This document shows, one piece after another, positions 12,216-24,330 of a stretch of DNA of 64,000 nucleotides. The first letter of the stretch is position 1. Each line of letters opens with the position of its first letter. Source of the stretch: Aselliscus stoliczkanus (lineage: Eukaryota; Chordata; Mammalia; Chiroptera; Hipposideridae); contig CM066740.1 of assembly GCA_033961575.1 (NCBI GenBank), forward strand, positions 92,611,117-92,675,116, in the 5' to 3' direction. The notes beneath the pieces are model-generated. The model did not search any database and was not told the origin of the DNA. It saw only the letters and a list, made by a program, of their open reading frames with translations. The position numbers and the translations under genes are program-made.

Positions 12216-12313
12216 TGGGCCTGGAGTCCCCGCCGCTGTCTGTGTCTGAGGAAAGACAGCTCGCCATCCTGACAGAGCTGCCCTTCGTGGTCCCGTTCGA
12301 GGAGCGCGTGAAG
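12216..12313 (+). CDS. UBE3C: UBE3C coding exon (32 codons)
   Basis: This 98-nt exon supplies two bases of a split valine codon and then 32 codons reading GLESPPLSVSEERQLAILTE and onward to EERVK. The acceptor ends TTGCAG and the donor is AAG|GTAGGC. The encoded PFVVPFEERVK segment leads into the HECT-proximal linker. The peptide is collinear with mammalian UBE3C with only conservative differences that I can recall. Confidence 0.94.
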
Positions 12314-13386
12314 GTAGGCACTTTGGTCTCTACCGGTTGACTGAGAGTGTCTAATATCATTGCAGTGTTAAGAACTAACACCAATGGAAAAAATCTCAAA
12401 AGTTGCTTACTGCCCAGCTAATTATGTAATTTATATTTTCTCATTAGGTTAAATCATAGTTGACAGTGATTTATATAAAAGTGTAATCCATCTGTGCAAA
12501 TTCGAAATATTTTTTTCCTTAGTTGTAACTAGTTAAAAGGCTTGTTATGCTATTGTTTTCTTTTAATGGGAGTCTAAGGTCCTTTTTGTCTAGTAAATTA
12601 TACATTATTTGTGAAAATGCAGATGTTTTTGAAAAGATACGCTCTGTACATTGTTAAAGTTATTTATAAAATTATATTAAAAAAGAGATGGACAGGTATC
12701 TTAATTTCTTGCCTGGTGATTTTTATCTAATGTACGAAAAGCATCATTTACATTCATCTGTTCCCAAATGTAATTTAAGATGTTTTATTTGTATTCACCA
12801 ACTTAGCAAATTTCTGTAAACTACTAGGCTCTATTCTTCAGTGTTGGCTTAAGAGGGCGTGTTGCAGGCTTGCCTGTTCTTTCTGCAGGATGGACACACG
12901 AATGCATCCTTTTAAAGCTCTTCATTAAAACACTTACACGAACACATGTGCATACATGGCTTTGCATAATTCCTGAGCTCCCTCTGCTGGATTTTTAGTG
13001 TCAAAAAATATTACTTGATTTTTATCATTATGGAGATATCCCTGCTAATATTAATAGACACTTTACAAAGCTATTTTCCTTCTTCCCACCATCATGTGGG
13101 CTTTTATAAAGGGTTTACAGAAGAAAATACTAAAAATATAGTATGAGATTTTAAAATTTAGTTGTAAAATGGGAAAAGGAACAATGTTACAAATGTATAA
13201 ATATTATACTTTTATTGATAAAGCATAAAGTCAATACTTGATACCATGGCCTTTAAAATTGGTTTCAGAATTTAGAGATACAAAAGGTAAGATTTAGATT
13301 AACTAGCAGTTTTTCTTTTGGTTGCTTGTGTTTATAACAAAAAAATCTGTTGTCTCAAATAACCATACAACTTCTCTGTTTGTTAG
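12314..13386. other. UBE3C intron, 1.07 kb
   Basis: This is A/T-rich intronic sequence with no recognisable repeat or gene. It ends in the TTGTTAG acceptor of the next exon. Confidence 0.7.
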
Positions 13387-13519
13387 ATCTTTCAAAGGCT
13401 GATTTATGCCGATAAGCAAGAAGTTCAAGGAGATGGTCCATTTCTGGATGGAATTAATGTCACAATAAGAAGAAATTATATTTATGAAGATGCTTACGAC
13501 AAACTTTCCCCAGAAAATG
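13387..13519 (+). CDS. UBE3C: UBE3C coding exon (linker into HECT)
   Basis: This 133-nt exon encodes 44 codons from IFQRLIYADKQEVQGDG to YDKLSPEN and leaves the G of a split glutamate codon. The acceptor is TTGTTAG and the donor is ATG|GTATAT. The segment (INVTIRRNYIYEDAYDKL) is the usual entry strand/helix of a HECT domain, where RR.Y.YEDAY is conserved. It is more A/T-rich than the exons downstream, matching its A/T-rich intronic surroundings. Confidence 0.95.
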
Positions 13520-13563
13520 GTATATATAGTTTTCTCTGTATGTATGCATATGGCCAGGCAAGG

Positions 13564-13627
13564 CTGGGGAATTATTATTATTATTATTTTTTTTTTTTTT
13601 TGCTCCCCCACTCCCTGGGGAATTATT
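13564..13627. repeat. Tiny poly(T)-containing insertion flanked by a direct repeat
   Basis: CTGGGGAATTATT occurs at 13564-13576 and exactly again at 13615-13627. Between them are ATT repeats, 14 or so T and GCTCCCCCACTCC. This looks like an extremely 5'-truncated retro-insertion on the minus strand (a poly(A) tail with about 14 bp of body) and its duplication. Confidence 0.55.
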
Positions 13628-15484
13628 TTAGAGAAAGGTAATCATTAGCAAATTCGTGTCCGTCATCATCTTCAGTAATGATTTTTAAAACTGAAATATA
13701 GTAGATCAAATCTAGGAGGTGTATGTTATCAAGTGATAGTCCCAAGATTGACAAATAATCATCGCAGCACAAGCCTTTCAAATACTGAGTTGTTTTGAAG
13801 GCAAGAAACCCCACCCTTACACCCCTAAATGTCTATCGCTAAAATTGAGTTGACAACCTATAATCCTAAAAATATGGACGGACAGCCATTTACACTCTGT
13901 ATTTTGTCTGTGACTGTTTATGTAAATATTATAAATTATAATCCAAATTAAATACACTAAAACAATTAGCAATGCAATCTAAATTTCTGTATGAAAGCAT
14001 AGCATGCTTCGGTGACAGTGCTACTAGCTCCAAGGGAATTATTTTGTAGCAGTAATTTGGACAGCATCTAGAGGTCAGTGACACATTTTGTCTTACGTTA
14101 ATATTTGACACCCAGTATTAAAGTTTTAGTATTACTCATTTATATATTAATAATTTTAACTTCAGACTGTGGAATTCGTGATGTTGCAATAAATCGATGT
14201 TAAATCAATGCAGGAGATTAAAACCGGAAGCTTGGCAGGGTCAGGGTCCCAGGGGTGGGAGATGGGGGGGTGGTTGTCGGGTGAAATAGCAGTTGCCTTT
14301 TTTCTCAGGGGAGCAACTTAATTTTCTTCTAGGGAAGCAAAGCTGCTTGTTTCGAATACATTTTTTTTCTGCTTAAAGAGCTAATTGTGGTATGCTGCGG
14401 GGACAATGGGGGAGGGCTGCCGCCACTGGTTCCCTCACTGTGTTCAGGTTCTGTGTACACGTTTCTGCTTCTCACATCATTCGGCGTTGTCCTTTAATCG
14501 GAGCCTCAGCCCTCTGAAGCCACTTTCCGCATCTGCCTGCAGCCCTGCCCGCCGTAGTGCCCCACGTCACACCTGCCAGGGTCCTGTTTTCCACATGTTG
14601 TGTATGCATGAGGCGAAAATCAGGCATTCTGTCTCCTAGTCTAACACACTTGTGAAAAAAGGATCCCTTCTTTGGGATCCACAGCCCCTCGTAAATCCGT
14701 TGTAGTAGCTGTGCTGTGTTGTTGTTTACCTGTGTGTCTGTCACTTGACTGGCAGCCTGACGGTCCCGGACGGCAGCTCCCACAGCTGGCGCTCAGGGAT
14801 GCTTGCTGCATTTGTGATGGCACCTGGGGAAGGCACAGTAGCTATAATGATGATCAGTTCACAGACGATTGGCCAGTGTCCAGAGAAGAGCCGAGATGTG
14901 CCGGGTGCTGGAGGGGGGCCTTGAGCCAGGACTCGGGAGAGGGGGCGAGTCTGACTGGTGCGGGCGGTCACAGTGGGCACGGCGCGGGTGTCCTGGACTC
15001 TGCACCTGGCGGACTGAGGCGGCTGCAGGTCCTGGCATGTGTGAGCCCAAAGGCCGGAGTCAGGCGACAGAAAGCGATGTCACGTAGACAATACGTGCAG
15101 TGATCACAAGCCTCTAATTGCCTGGTGTGTCCATAAGCTTCAGAGTCATTCAAAAGTGGATCATACTCCCAACGCCTTAAGTGCAGGCTGATAAATTGCA
15201 TTGAGTTTAAAAGATTTGGAAAAAAATCTCATAATATTTTGTTATAATACTTTAAATCCTTATAAATGTTCTCTAATTCAGGCCTTATTAATAAGAATTT
15301 TTAAACCGTGTGTTAAAATTATTTGATATTTTGTTAGGCAAATTAGTGAAATTAAACATCATCTCAGAATGTTTAATTTACTTACGGGAAATTGGTCTGA
15401 AGTGCTCTGTTGACTGATCATTTACATGTAATCAATTAATATGATTATTCCGTATATCATCTAGTCGTTAAAGCAAGTCGTCCC

Positions 15485-15610
15485 TTTGTGGACACTCAGT
15501 ATCTCAGACCCTCTGAGAACCGTTGCCTGCAGCGTGGGTGGCCGGCTGGGGCTCAGAGAAGTCGAGTGACTTCTCTCCGCAGACAGAGTGGCGCGCGGCC
15601 TGGCACAGTG
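15485..15610 (-). repeat. MIR-like SINE relic
   Basis: GGGGCTCAGAGAAGTCGAGT, followed by GACTTCTC...CAGACAGAGTGGC, resembles the reverse complement of the MIR core. It is diverged. Confidence 0.4.
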
Positions 15611-16564
15611 ACCCCCCCCAACACATGGCCATTGCAGCATTTCCCCTGGTAACATCATGGGGCCAGCCTTGATTTCTCCACGTGCAACAGCGATCCTATT
15701 TCTTGGACTGTTGTACGGATTGTGGTGGTCCACTCCTGTGGGCCCTCGGTGCCGCCTGCGCCCCCGCGGGCTCTCACTGCCACCCGCCCCCGTGCGTGCA
15801 CACTGGCTGGCACTGAGCTTGGCTATAGTATCCCTCGGGGCCTCACTCGCTTGTGCTTTGTGTGCTGCTTGGTTGTGTTTTCTTTCGTTTCTTGGGCGGG
15901 GTTTCTCACATTGTTTTCCAGAAGAAGAAATGATAATAGGGCAGAGGCAAAGCACTTGGGTATTTCACCAGTAATGTGCTGTGTGCGTGGGTGTTGTCGA
16001 TTTGTCCGCAGCCACAGCAGAGGCAGGGTTTGGGGCTGAGATGCTCTGTGCTGTCGTGTGTTGCTCTGAGTTGAGCTTCAAGGAGCCAGACTCGGCCAAG
16101 CCACAAGTGGAGGGGGATGAGTCCCTGGGAGACAGCGACCCCCCGCTCAGGGTATTAGTCCCTCGGTTTGAACGGGAGGGTTCAGAGGTGGGCCATGGTT
16201 GAGCATTTCCCATTTACACAATTTTTACGAAATCTGCTGCTAACTGCTGACAGTCATCTTGAGAAATATATTACACATGACAAACGCCTAGACTCAGTTC
16301 ATCCTTAACACCGCATATTAAGAGGATATGTGTAAAGGTGAGAAATCCCCAAGTACATTTCTGTGTTGCATCTATAATTATCTGCTTAGATTTCATTTGA
16401 CATTTTACCTGGAACTTGAGAGTGAACCTATTTTGTAATCACATTAATCAAAATAGCTGCACATAACTGGGATTTAGTCATCAGTGAAAAGCATGTAAAT
16501 ATAGATAAATTTCAAAAATAAAAGAGAATGTGCAGGCACTAGCCACATGTTTAAATGACAGCGC

Positions 16565-16740
16565 CCCTTATGGTATTAGCGCTAAGTCTTTAGATAAATC
16601 CTTCAGCCTTCCTTGTCCTTGGTTTTCCCACTGCACAGTGGCCTTGATTCTTTACCCAGCAGGTTGCTAAAGGATTCGAGTAATGGATGTGGAATCCCTA
16701 GAGCAGATTCTAGCTGGGGGTGAAGAACCACTGAGCTACT
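16565..16740 (+). repeat. MIR-like SINE relic
   Basis: CTTCAGCCTTCC...TTTTCCCACTGCACAGTGG...GTTGCTAAAGGATTCGAGTA follows the MIR order (cctcagtttcc...aaaatggg...gttgtgaggattaaatga). It is old and diverged. Confidence 0.45.
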
Positions 16741-17322
16741 CCTTTACAGAGCATGGGGCCCCCTGAGCCGCGCGGCTTGGGCTTGTGGGCTTTACCAGGT
16801 AGCAGGCATAGTTAAACCTTGCAGGTTTTCTCCAATCTTTGTGGCCCGTTACAAACCCCCCCAAATTTGCTCCTTTTCCAGCCAAACATGACTTTAAAGG
16901 GTTCCCTAGATCCTGGGCCCCCATACCATTCGCCTCTTTCAGAGGGCCTCTGACGCGTGGCGTTCACTGCCTCTGTGTTCGCGGGTCCCTTTCGCCTTGC
17001 TTGGTCATAGTCTGGCGCTCTGCTTATGTCCGTATTCCCGTTGCCCTGTTGCCCTGCTTTCCTAGCGTTCAGTCAGTCATGTCCTGTGTGGGACGCCCCG
17101 TTGTCTCCCTGGCACCCCTCTGCCCGGCGGCCCTGTCTCTCGCTCGTCTCCCACGGCGGGAGGCTCTGGGGCCCCTAGCCGTCCGTCTCGCCACCCATTT
17201 AATCTCACCCACTGGGTTTGGGGCCCTGGTTGCAGGAGCTCTCGTGTTCCCGCCCCTCCCTGAACGTGCGGCCTTGCCAACTAATCGATTGCTTTCTCTT
17301 AACCGCCCCGCGCGCCGCTCAG

Positions 17323-17570
17323 AGCCGGACCTGAAGAGGCGCATCCGTGTCCACCTGCTCAACGCGCACGGCCTGGACGAGGCCGGCATCGACGGCGGCG
17401 GCATCTTCCGGGAGTTTCTCAATGAGCTGCTGAAGTCTGGGTTCAACCCCAACCAGGGCTTCTTCAAGACGACCAACGAGGGCCTGCTGTACCCCAACCC
17501 GGCGGCGCACATGCTCGTGGGAGACTCCTTCGCCAGACATTACTACTTCCTGGGCAGAATGCTGGGCAAG
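17323..17570 (+). CDS. UBE3C: UBE3C coding exon (start of HECT N-lobe)
   Basis: This 248-nt exon completes a split glutamate and encodes 82 codons from PDLKRRIRVHLLNAHGLDE to FLGRMLGK. It carries the HECT N-lobe hallmark GIDGGGIFREFL and the later GLLYPNP and FLGRMLGK motifs that start the E2-binding N-lobe. The acceptor ends CGCTCAG and the donor is AAG|GTGACG. The exon is markedly GC-rich. The reading frame stays open upstream into the intron to about 16839, but that extension precedes the AG acceptor and does not resemble UBE3C. Confidence 0.97.
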
Positions 17571-17760
17571 GTGACGTACGCTTCGCACAGATGGGCCTCA
17601 GGCCCCTCGGGCGTCCCTGCGTGATGGCCGCTTGTGTCGTTGGCGAGCACGCGTCAACATTGCTGAAGCCTGGATGTTAGAGGGGGTAGTTTGATGAGCC
17701 CGGGATAGTGCTTTTACTTCGGAACTACCTTTCGTGGTTATACTTGACATACACAGTAGT

Positions 17761-17779
17761 GTATATATATATATATATG
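17761..17779. repeat. (TA)n microsatellite
   Basis: A short run of about nine TA units lies within the long intron after the first HECT exon. Confidence 0.9.
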
Positions 17780-18221
17780 AAAATCATTGGTGTAGCTAGC
17801 AAACAGGAAACACACCGTCAGATTATATTTAGGGAAGGCTTACAGTAGCTTTCGGCTGGCATCGGTGTATGTACCGTAGTTTGCTCCTGTTGATACGAGT
17901 GTTCAAAGTGATTCTTTTAAAGTTCTATGCAATTTGAAAGTGCTATGAGACGGAAGGCCAGAGCTGTTCAGTGTGGCTTTTGTTATATTTGTGTGAAAAT
18001 TGGTCATTTAAAGATGGTCTAGTGACAGGAGAGCACTACCTGCTGACCATCGATACAAACGCAGCTCCCCTTTATTGTAAATGAAAGGAAAACATGACAT
18101 TACCTAGTGGAAACTCTTACTTCATGTTGAAACTTGCAAAACACTCCCTCCTGTTAAAGTCAGAACAAGACAAGGACACCCAGTGACGCCAACCCGTCCA
18201 TCATTGGATGAGATCAGTCCT

Positions 18222-18580
18222 AGCCTGTCTTCGCCATCCGGGCTGCTGAGCACACACCACAGACCAGGGGCTGGTAAATAGCAGGCATTCAGTTCTCACA
18301 GTCCTGGAGGCTGGGCGTCCAAGATCAAGGCGCCAGCAAGGTCAGGTCTCGTGAGGACCCGCTTTCTGGTTCGTAGCTGGCACCTTCTCGCCCTGTCCGC
18401 ACAGGGAGGGGTGAGGAGGCCTGTGGGGTCTTCTGAAAGGGCTCTCACCCCTCATGGGGGCTCCGCCCTCATGACCTCATCCCCTCCAGAGGCTCCGCCT
18501 CCTGGCACCATCACCTTGGGGGTTAGGATTCAGCCTCTGAGTGTTGGGAACACAGACAGAGCCCAGCACAGCCTGTGGGT
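18222..18580 (-). mobile_element. MLT1/MST-type MaLR LTR fragment
   Basis: TTCTCACAGTCCTGGAGGCT, GTCCAAGATCAAGGCGCCAG, CCCTCATGACCTCATC and TTGGGGGTTAGGATTCAGCC occur in the order of a reverse-complemented MaLR LTR. No internal retroviral gene is present. It is an old solitary LTR remnant. Confidence 0.75.
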
Positions 18581-19659
18581 GTGTCATTGTGGGGACAGTG
18601 GGTGCGACTTCATTTCCATCAGGAGTGGCTGACTGCTTCCCCACAGGTCAGATACAGTCTAAAAAAGCAGGGGGGGGCGTTTTTTTTAATTGATTACTTA
18701 CATGTTAGTAATGGGGAACGTTTACATACAAGGTTTTACTTCTGGGTTATTTTATTTTATTGTGTTTGCTTCTTTGCACTTTAAATAAATTTGGAGTTGA
18801 TAATTGCTAATCCTAGCCGGATGCGATGGGCAAATACCCCAATAAAATCAGTAATTGGAAGTTATGCCAAAGCTAGCCTAAAGGAGGCAAGAAATCATCT
18901 GGGTGATTCCCGTGGGAAATTGGAAATTAACGATTCCTGGGTTTTCTTTGAATGAATGAATTCATTCCACTAATCGTGACTGTATGACAGAGAGCTGTAT
19001 TTGGGGAGTGTGTGAGGACTCCCCAATATTCATACTCTCACCACTGAGTACTCACTGTAATGACAGTGGGAAAGTTCGGCCCGAATTTGCTGCTGTCTGA
19101 GTCAGAAGCCCGTTATATCTTGCCAGTTGAGGTGGAAGCAGATCGCGCGCTGAGGTCCGGTCTCGGCGGCTCCCTGCAGGCTCGCCGTGTCCCCCGTCAC
19201 TGACGCCCTTCCTGGCTCTGTTGTCGGCTTCTGCCAGGCACCCGGGGCCAATCGGAAGGCATCTTCCTCGGTGGTTTGCATAAATGGGACTGTTTCTTGC
19301 AGCGTAGGAGAGGTGTAACTGACATCTGGGTCTAGAAAGTGTCATTGCATACGCACACATCATACACACTAATAAGATGTTACTCAACAAGTTCACGGTT
19401 TATATTAGTTACCCAAGAACGCTTGGTGTACTGTTGCACAGAGAGGTAAACGTTTTCGTATTTGGGGGAAATTTGTTTCGGTTTTTGGATGGTCTAGGAA
19501 TATATTTTTATTTCCCCTGTTTAAAACAGTGGAATAGGAATGCCTGATGTTTAGCGTTTACTGTCCAACGCATTTGTAGAGGCCGATGGATTGCAACACT
19601 AGGATTGTAATCAGTGTGGTGTCTGCAAGGCAGAGGGGCCATCGGAGGTGACAGACACT

Positions 19660-19775
19660 GGAACGGAGGGCAGCAAACTACAGCTTCTGGCCAGGGTCAC
19701 CCACCTGTATTTTGTTGTTTTTAATAAAGGTTTCGCTGGTCATGGATGGCCTGTGTGTGGTGGCTTTCCCTCCGT
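19660..19775 (+). repeat. Interspersed repeat, probably hAT-type DNA transposon fragment
   Basis: GGCAGCAAACTACAGCTTCT, then CCACCTGTATTTTGTTG and TTTAATAAAGGTTTCGCTGG, matches a common mammalian repeat that begins with a 'gcaaactatggcc' motif. A related copy lies near 28365. I cannot name the subfamily with confidence. Confidence 0.5.
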
Positions 19776-20119
19776 GGCAGACCGGACGGTACCTGGCGTG
19801 TGCAGACGAGGCCTGCCAAGGATGAGTTTGCCGACCATGCTGGACAGCTCAGCCCAGCAGGTTGTAAAGGGCCCTGGAGTCCACGGGGGAGTTTGCACTT
19901 CACCCTGTGGGTCCTGGGAAACCTTGGTGTTCAGCAAATGGCTGAGATGACAGACTTAATGACACTTTTACAGAGACACGCTGGTTTCCACGATGGGAAC
20001 GGATTTGAGAGGCTAAGACAGGAGCCCAGGTCCTGAGGGATGGTGGCCTGGATTACACCGTGTCTTGCTGTACGGAAGGGCAGGGAAGCGGATGACCACT
20101 GGATTTATCAGCAAGTTTT

Positions 20120-21660
20120 CGTTTCCTTGGATTTTTCTCATAACGGCTTTATTGACATAGAATTCACATCCATGCAATTGACCCATTTCGGCTGGTCGAG
20201 TATATTCCCAGAGCTATGCGTCCATCACCACATTCAAATACCCGTTAACAGTCACTGGTCCTTCCCTCCCCAAACCCTGGGCCAGTGCTCATCCACCTCT
20301 TGTTTCTGCAGAGCATCTGGTTCTGGGCATTTCCTGTCAACAGGTGGCCTTTTGGGACCGGCTTCTGTCACTCAGCACGTTTTTCAAGGAGCATCCAAGC
20401 TGAGACATCAGTAATTTAATCCTTTTTATTGCCAAGTAATAGGCCCTGTCTGATAACCACATTTATTTACCCATTCTTCAGTGGCTGGACAGGGGTGTCC
20501 TTTGGTGGTGGTAGTGAAGTGTTGATGGAGTGAGTGCGCTTTGGCATGAGGAGAGGACGTGGCAGGAGACACAAGGCAGGGAGTGTTGGCGGCCTTTTCA
20601 GAAGGCGAGGCTGTGAGGGGAGGGAGAGGGGACCGCTAGGAACAGAACAAGTCCCAGAAAAGACTGGGACGGTGGGTCGGCCTGTTTTCAGAGACGGGGA
20701 GCTTTGTGCAGTGGAAGGTCCGTGATAAAGAGCCAGGTACGAGGGTGGTGCCGGATACGGGGAAGGCACAGCAAAGAACGGCCGAGCTGTTTCTTCCCAC
20801 AGGGGAATCATAATGCCTTGTTTGTCCATTCGTCCATTGATGGACATTGGAGTATCCCCACCTATGGCGATTGAATAGTGAACACTTGTGCAAGTTTTTG
20901 TGTGGACATGTGTTTGCCAGGAGAAGTAGGTACCCGGGAGTGGCAGCGTGGGGTCGCGTGGCAGCACTCGCTCCACGTGTCTGAGGCTTTTCCTGCCCCC
21001 CAGCAATGTGCGAGGGCTCCGGTTTCTTCCCATTCCGCCAAACTTAGGATTGCCTTTGCCCTTTTAACCGTCTTGGTGCGTGTGAGGGGCGTCGTGTGTT
21101 CGGATTCGCAGTGCCCTGATGCCTGACTAATGATGCTGAGCGCCTTTTCTTGAGCTTCGTGTCGCCTGGGGAGAAATGTCTAGTCAGGCCCACTGTCCAT
21201 TGCTTACGCTGAGGTGTTGGTCTATTTTTGTTACATCATTTATATATTCTGGTTTCAATTCCCTTATCAGATACGTGATTAGCAAATCTTTTCTCCCACT
21301 CTGTGGGTTTTCTTCTTTCACTATCTTTTTTGTTTTGTTTTCTGAGGGCAGTGTCACTGGCCCTCATATGTGGGACCCGAACCGGGTGCCACTGGCGTCC
21401 CAAGCCGGCGCTTACCCACCGCTGTCTTTCACTGTCTTGATGGTGTCCTTTGAGATACAAAGGTTTCTAATTTAGATTAATTCTAATGTATTTTTTGTTG
21501 TTGCCGCCTGTGCTTTTGGAGTCGTACCTAAGAAACGGCGCCTAACGGAGGCCACAGCGATGTAGTTGTGTGTTCGTCTGCGAGTTTGGCAGTTTTAGCG
21601 CCTGCATTTCGGCCTTGGATGCGTTCTGAGTCAGTTCCTGTACGTGGTCAGTTAGGACAC
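20120..21660 (-). mobile_element. Antisense L1 fragments (3' end)
   Basis: TTTATTGACATAGAATTCAC, ATATTCCCAGAGCTATGCGT, TTATTTACCCATTCTTCAG, and TTCCCTTATCAGATACGTGA later, are typical reverse-complement L1 3' UTR/ORF2-end motifs. Roughly 20520-20790 is less clear and may be unrelated. A short SINE interrupts it at 21328-21424. Confidence 0.7.
21328..21424 (-). repeat. Short tRNA-head SINE, 5'-truncated
   Basis: The SINE carries GAGGGCAGTGTCACTGGCCC and the CGAACCGGG B-box complement but lacks the terminal GGCCGGCCGAGTGGC of intact copies. The flanks TCTTTCACTATCTT (21314-21327) and TCTTTCACTGTCTT (21425-21438) are its duplication, inside an antisense L1. Confidence 0.85.
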
Positions 21661-21845
21661 CCCCGGTCCTTCTGACGTGGATGTCCACTTGTCCCAGCCC
21701 CACTGGTGAGAAGACTGTCCTGTCATCCTTGTGGAGACTTGGTTGTAAACATAAGGGTTTATTTCCGAGCCCTCAGTGCTATTCCACGGACCTCTGTGTC
21801 TGCCCTCACACCAGTGCAGCCGTTTTCGTACTGCAGCTTGTAGTA

Positions 21846-21847
<2 letters not shown>

Positions 21848-21891
<44 letters not shown>
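21848..21891. repeat. (GT)22 microsatellite
   Basis: This is an uninterrupted GT dinucleotide run of 44 bp. The open frames encoding Cys-Val or Thr-His repeats across it are artefacts. Confidence 0.97.
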
Positions 21892-21895
<4 letters not shown>

Positions 21896-22443
21896 GACAA
21901 AACGGCAAGGAACCCCAGGCCTACCCAAGCAGCGGGGCACTGGAGGGAATCAGTGTGTCCTGGGTATCAAAACCGTGCCCCTTCATGTGTATGTCTTCTA
22001 GAGGCATCGGTGTAGACCCAGTTGTTACATACCTGCGCAGATTCTGGACGCTGCTGCTTTGGCATTGTAGATCGTCCGTGTTCTCCAGCTTGAGCTCGTC
22101 ATGATCACAACGTGCGCGTCTCTCTAGGCTCGCATTATCATTGCCGCGACAGGTTTCAGGCACTGACCCGATGATAGATACCCTAGCAGAAGTTTCAGAG
22201 AGGTCCTTGTCACACTTGAATTCCCACAACACCCTCTCCCACCTGGAGCTGTGCTCTGGCGTCATCTCGCCTGTTAGTGGTCCCTTGTGGCTCAGCCTCC
22301 AGAGGATGTAAGTTTCAAGACTCATTACACGAAAACCTTTGAAATTTGATGTGCCATAGTTTCTTTCCAGTAAGACAAGCCCAAGAACTTGATAAATTAA
22401 TAATAATGAACTTAAAAATATTAATGAAAGTGAGCTTGTATTT

Positions 22444-22886
22444 CCTTTTTTTTTTAAAAAAAGATTTTGTTGGGGAATCAGGGAAGGGGAACAGACAAGT
22501 TGCTGTCCTTTTGTTCTTCAGTCTAGTTGTGGAGGACGTCGCTTCACTGGCCCATGTTGGTATCGTCATTGCATTCTTCTCGGGTGAGGCATTCGCTTAC
22601 CAGCCACTGGACGGTCCCTCACGGTGGCTCACGGCAGCTCGTGGCAACTGCTAGCTGCTCACTCTTGACTGCCGGCCACCCATGGTAGACCACTGCAGCC
22701 CACTGCTGCCCCACTGCAGCCTACACCGTTACAGGCGACTCCAGGCAGCCAGGTTGAGCTGTTGTTCACCATCTTAGCTGTAGAGGGCGCAGCATCACTG
22801 GCCCATGTGGGATCCTACGTGGGGCCCTGGTGCTCAGAGCTGGCGTCCCAAGCCAGCTCTTAACCAACACACCACTCGGCCGGCAC
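22444..22886 (-). repeat. Long T+ SINE
   Basis: On the minus strand it ends with a CCCCAACAAAATC tail (a mutated AATAAA) followed by TTTTTTT and A, and starts GGCCGAGTGGTG. The head, body and tail order matches the other long copies, with more substitutions in the body. The duplication is GTGAGCTTGTATTT (22430-22443 and 22887-22900). Confidence 0.92.
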
Positions 22887-23819
22887 GTGAGCTTGTATTT
22901 TGCTAGACTAACCTGAAATTCTCCTTAAATTGGTGGTTTCTCACACAGTGCAGTGACAAGCAACAGATAGAGTTTGTTTTCGTGGTTTTGTGGGTTGTTT
23001 TTTTTTACATGAACTAAATCTTAGTAAAATTTTATATTCTTTTTCCTTCTTGGATGTGTTCATTGTCCAACCTTGATTGCTAGGGAGACAAGGCAGTTGG
23101 ATGACACTGGTTTGCGGAAGTTTCCGGGGTGGCTAGTGGTTGTGTAAGTGTGATGATCAGTCATCCCCATCCCCACCCCCACGTTGCTGTCCTCCTGCTC
23201 ATACCTGCGGCTGTGCCGAGGCCGCCTCACTGGAACATTGTGCTGACTCCGGGGAACCATGGCTCGCTCCTACTTGTCTACGGGGGTATATGTGTCTCTG
23301 TAAACCAGGTTCCAGGGATGAGAATTTGGGGTCCAAACCTTTCCCTCAACAATGAGGTTCGTGTAAATTGTATCTCAGTAAAGCACTTTAAAATAACAAC
23401 GCCTAGACAAATCCAGTAAAAAGCTCGAGTTGCGGGAGGGTGGCCGTTAGCTCGGGTCCACCCCGGAAGACTTGTCTGATGTTCTGGGCGGGAATCCCTG
23501 CGGGAACACTAGCTTCCGAAGCACGACTGATGAGCGTTTGATTACAAATGGTTAAACTTTGTACCAACATGTTAAAAACTGTCCGGGTCTAAGTGAGTGT
23601 AATAGTGTAGCACTAATAGTGTGGTATCTGAACACTAAATCTTTACGAGAAGAAATTGTATATTGATTGATTATGATATTTATTGGGTCATAATGTATTT
23701 AAATTTTCTTTAATGCATATGTTAGTGATTGTTTACTGTGATGAAGTGCAAAGAGGTCCTCAAGAGCAGTCCTACGCAGGAAGAATGACTCCGTGTCACT
23801 GGTCACTTCTCAATTAAAA

Positions 23820-24330
23820 GTTCCATTAGCAGATGATTCCTGCTTCTGGTGTGGGTCGTGATTGCATTTTATCGCCTGTAAATCAGGCTTCAGGCAGGGA
23901 ATAAATAAACAGCTCAGGGATGTGGTAATGTCGTCTCGAACTTTTTTTACAGATAGAAGCACCTAGGTCCATTTAAGTCAATTAAGTTCAGAATATTTAT
24001 TGAAGGAAATCTTTTATCATATTTGAATTCTATTTGAAAATGGCTCTTTTTTTCCCCTTGCCTTACAATATTGATTTAATTGGAACAGAATGCCTATAAA
24101 TCAGATTATTTGATAATATCTTGGTCATATATTTCAAACTTTTAATTAGCAGATTGTGAAGTGTCAGCATAGTTTATAATTTTGTGTTTTAGTAGAATTC
24201 AGTGTGCCCTTAATATATCGTACAGTGTAATATTGGCAGTTAACAGTTTGTCCTGAGATTTTTGAGAGTTGGGAAAATTTATTCTTCTATATCATTAGAG
24301 TCCTTTTATAAAATGCTCCCTGAATTTGCT
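23820..24330. promoter_or_regulatory. Candidate conserved noncoding element
   Basis: The block is repeat-free and A/T-rich, with GTCAATTAAGTTCAG, TTGATTTAATTGG, TTTTAATTAGC and other homeodomain-like cores and a CAGCTC/AATAAATAAACAG segment. Its texture is like that of mammalian intronic enhancers. Conservation is not shown. Confidence 0.3.

Larger units (their letters stand above)
13520..17322. other. UBE3C intron, 3.8 kb
   Basis: A/T-rich parts (13.6-14.4 kb, 15.2-15.5 kb, 16.2-16.6 kb) alternate with GC-richer parts. MIR-like relics occur near 15.49 and 16.6 kb. No exon is recognised. The open frame that runs into the next exon from 16839 is not similar to UBE3C before 17323. Confidence 0.7.

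Noticed and set aside
16839..17322. Upstream extension of the first HECT exon's open frame
   Set aside because: The frame is open by chance. The AG acceptor at 17321-17322 and loss of UBE3C similarity place the exon start at 17323.
21848..21891. CRISPR-like or coding tandem repeat
   Set aside because: Plain GT microsatellite in mammalian DNA.
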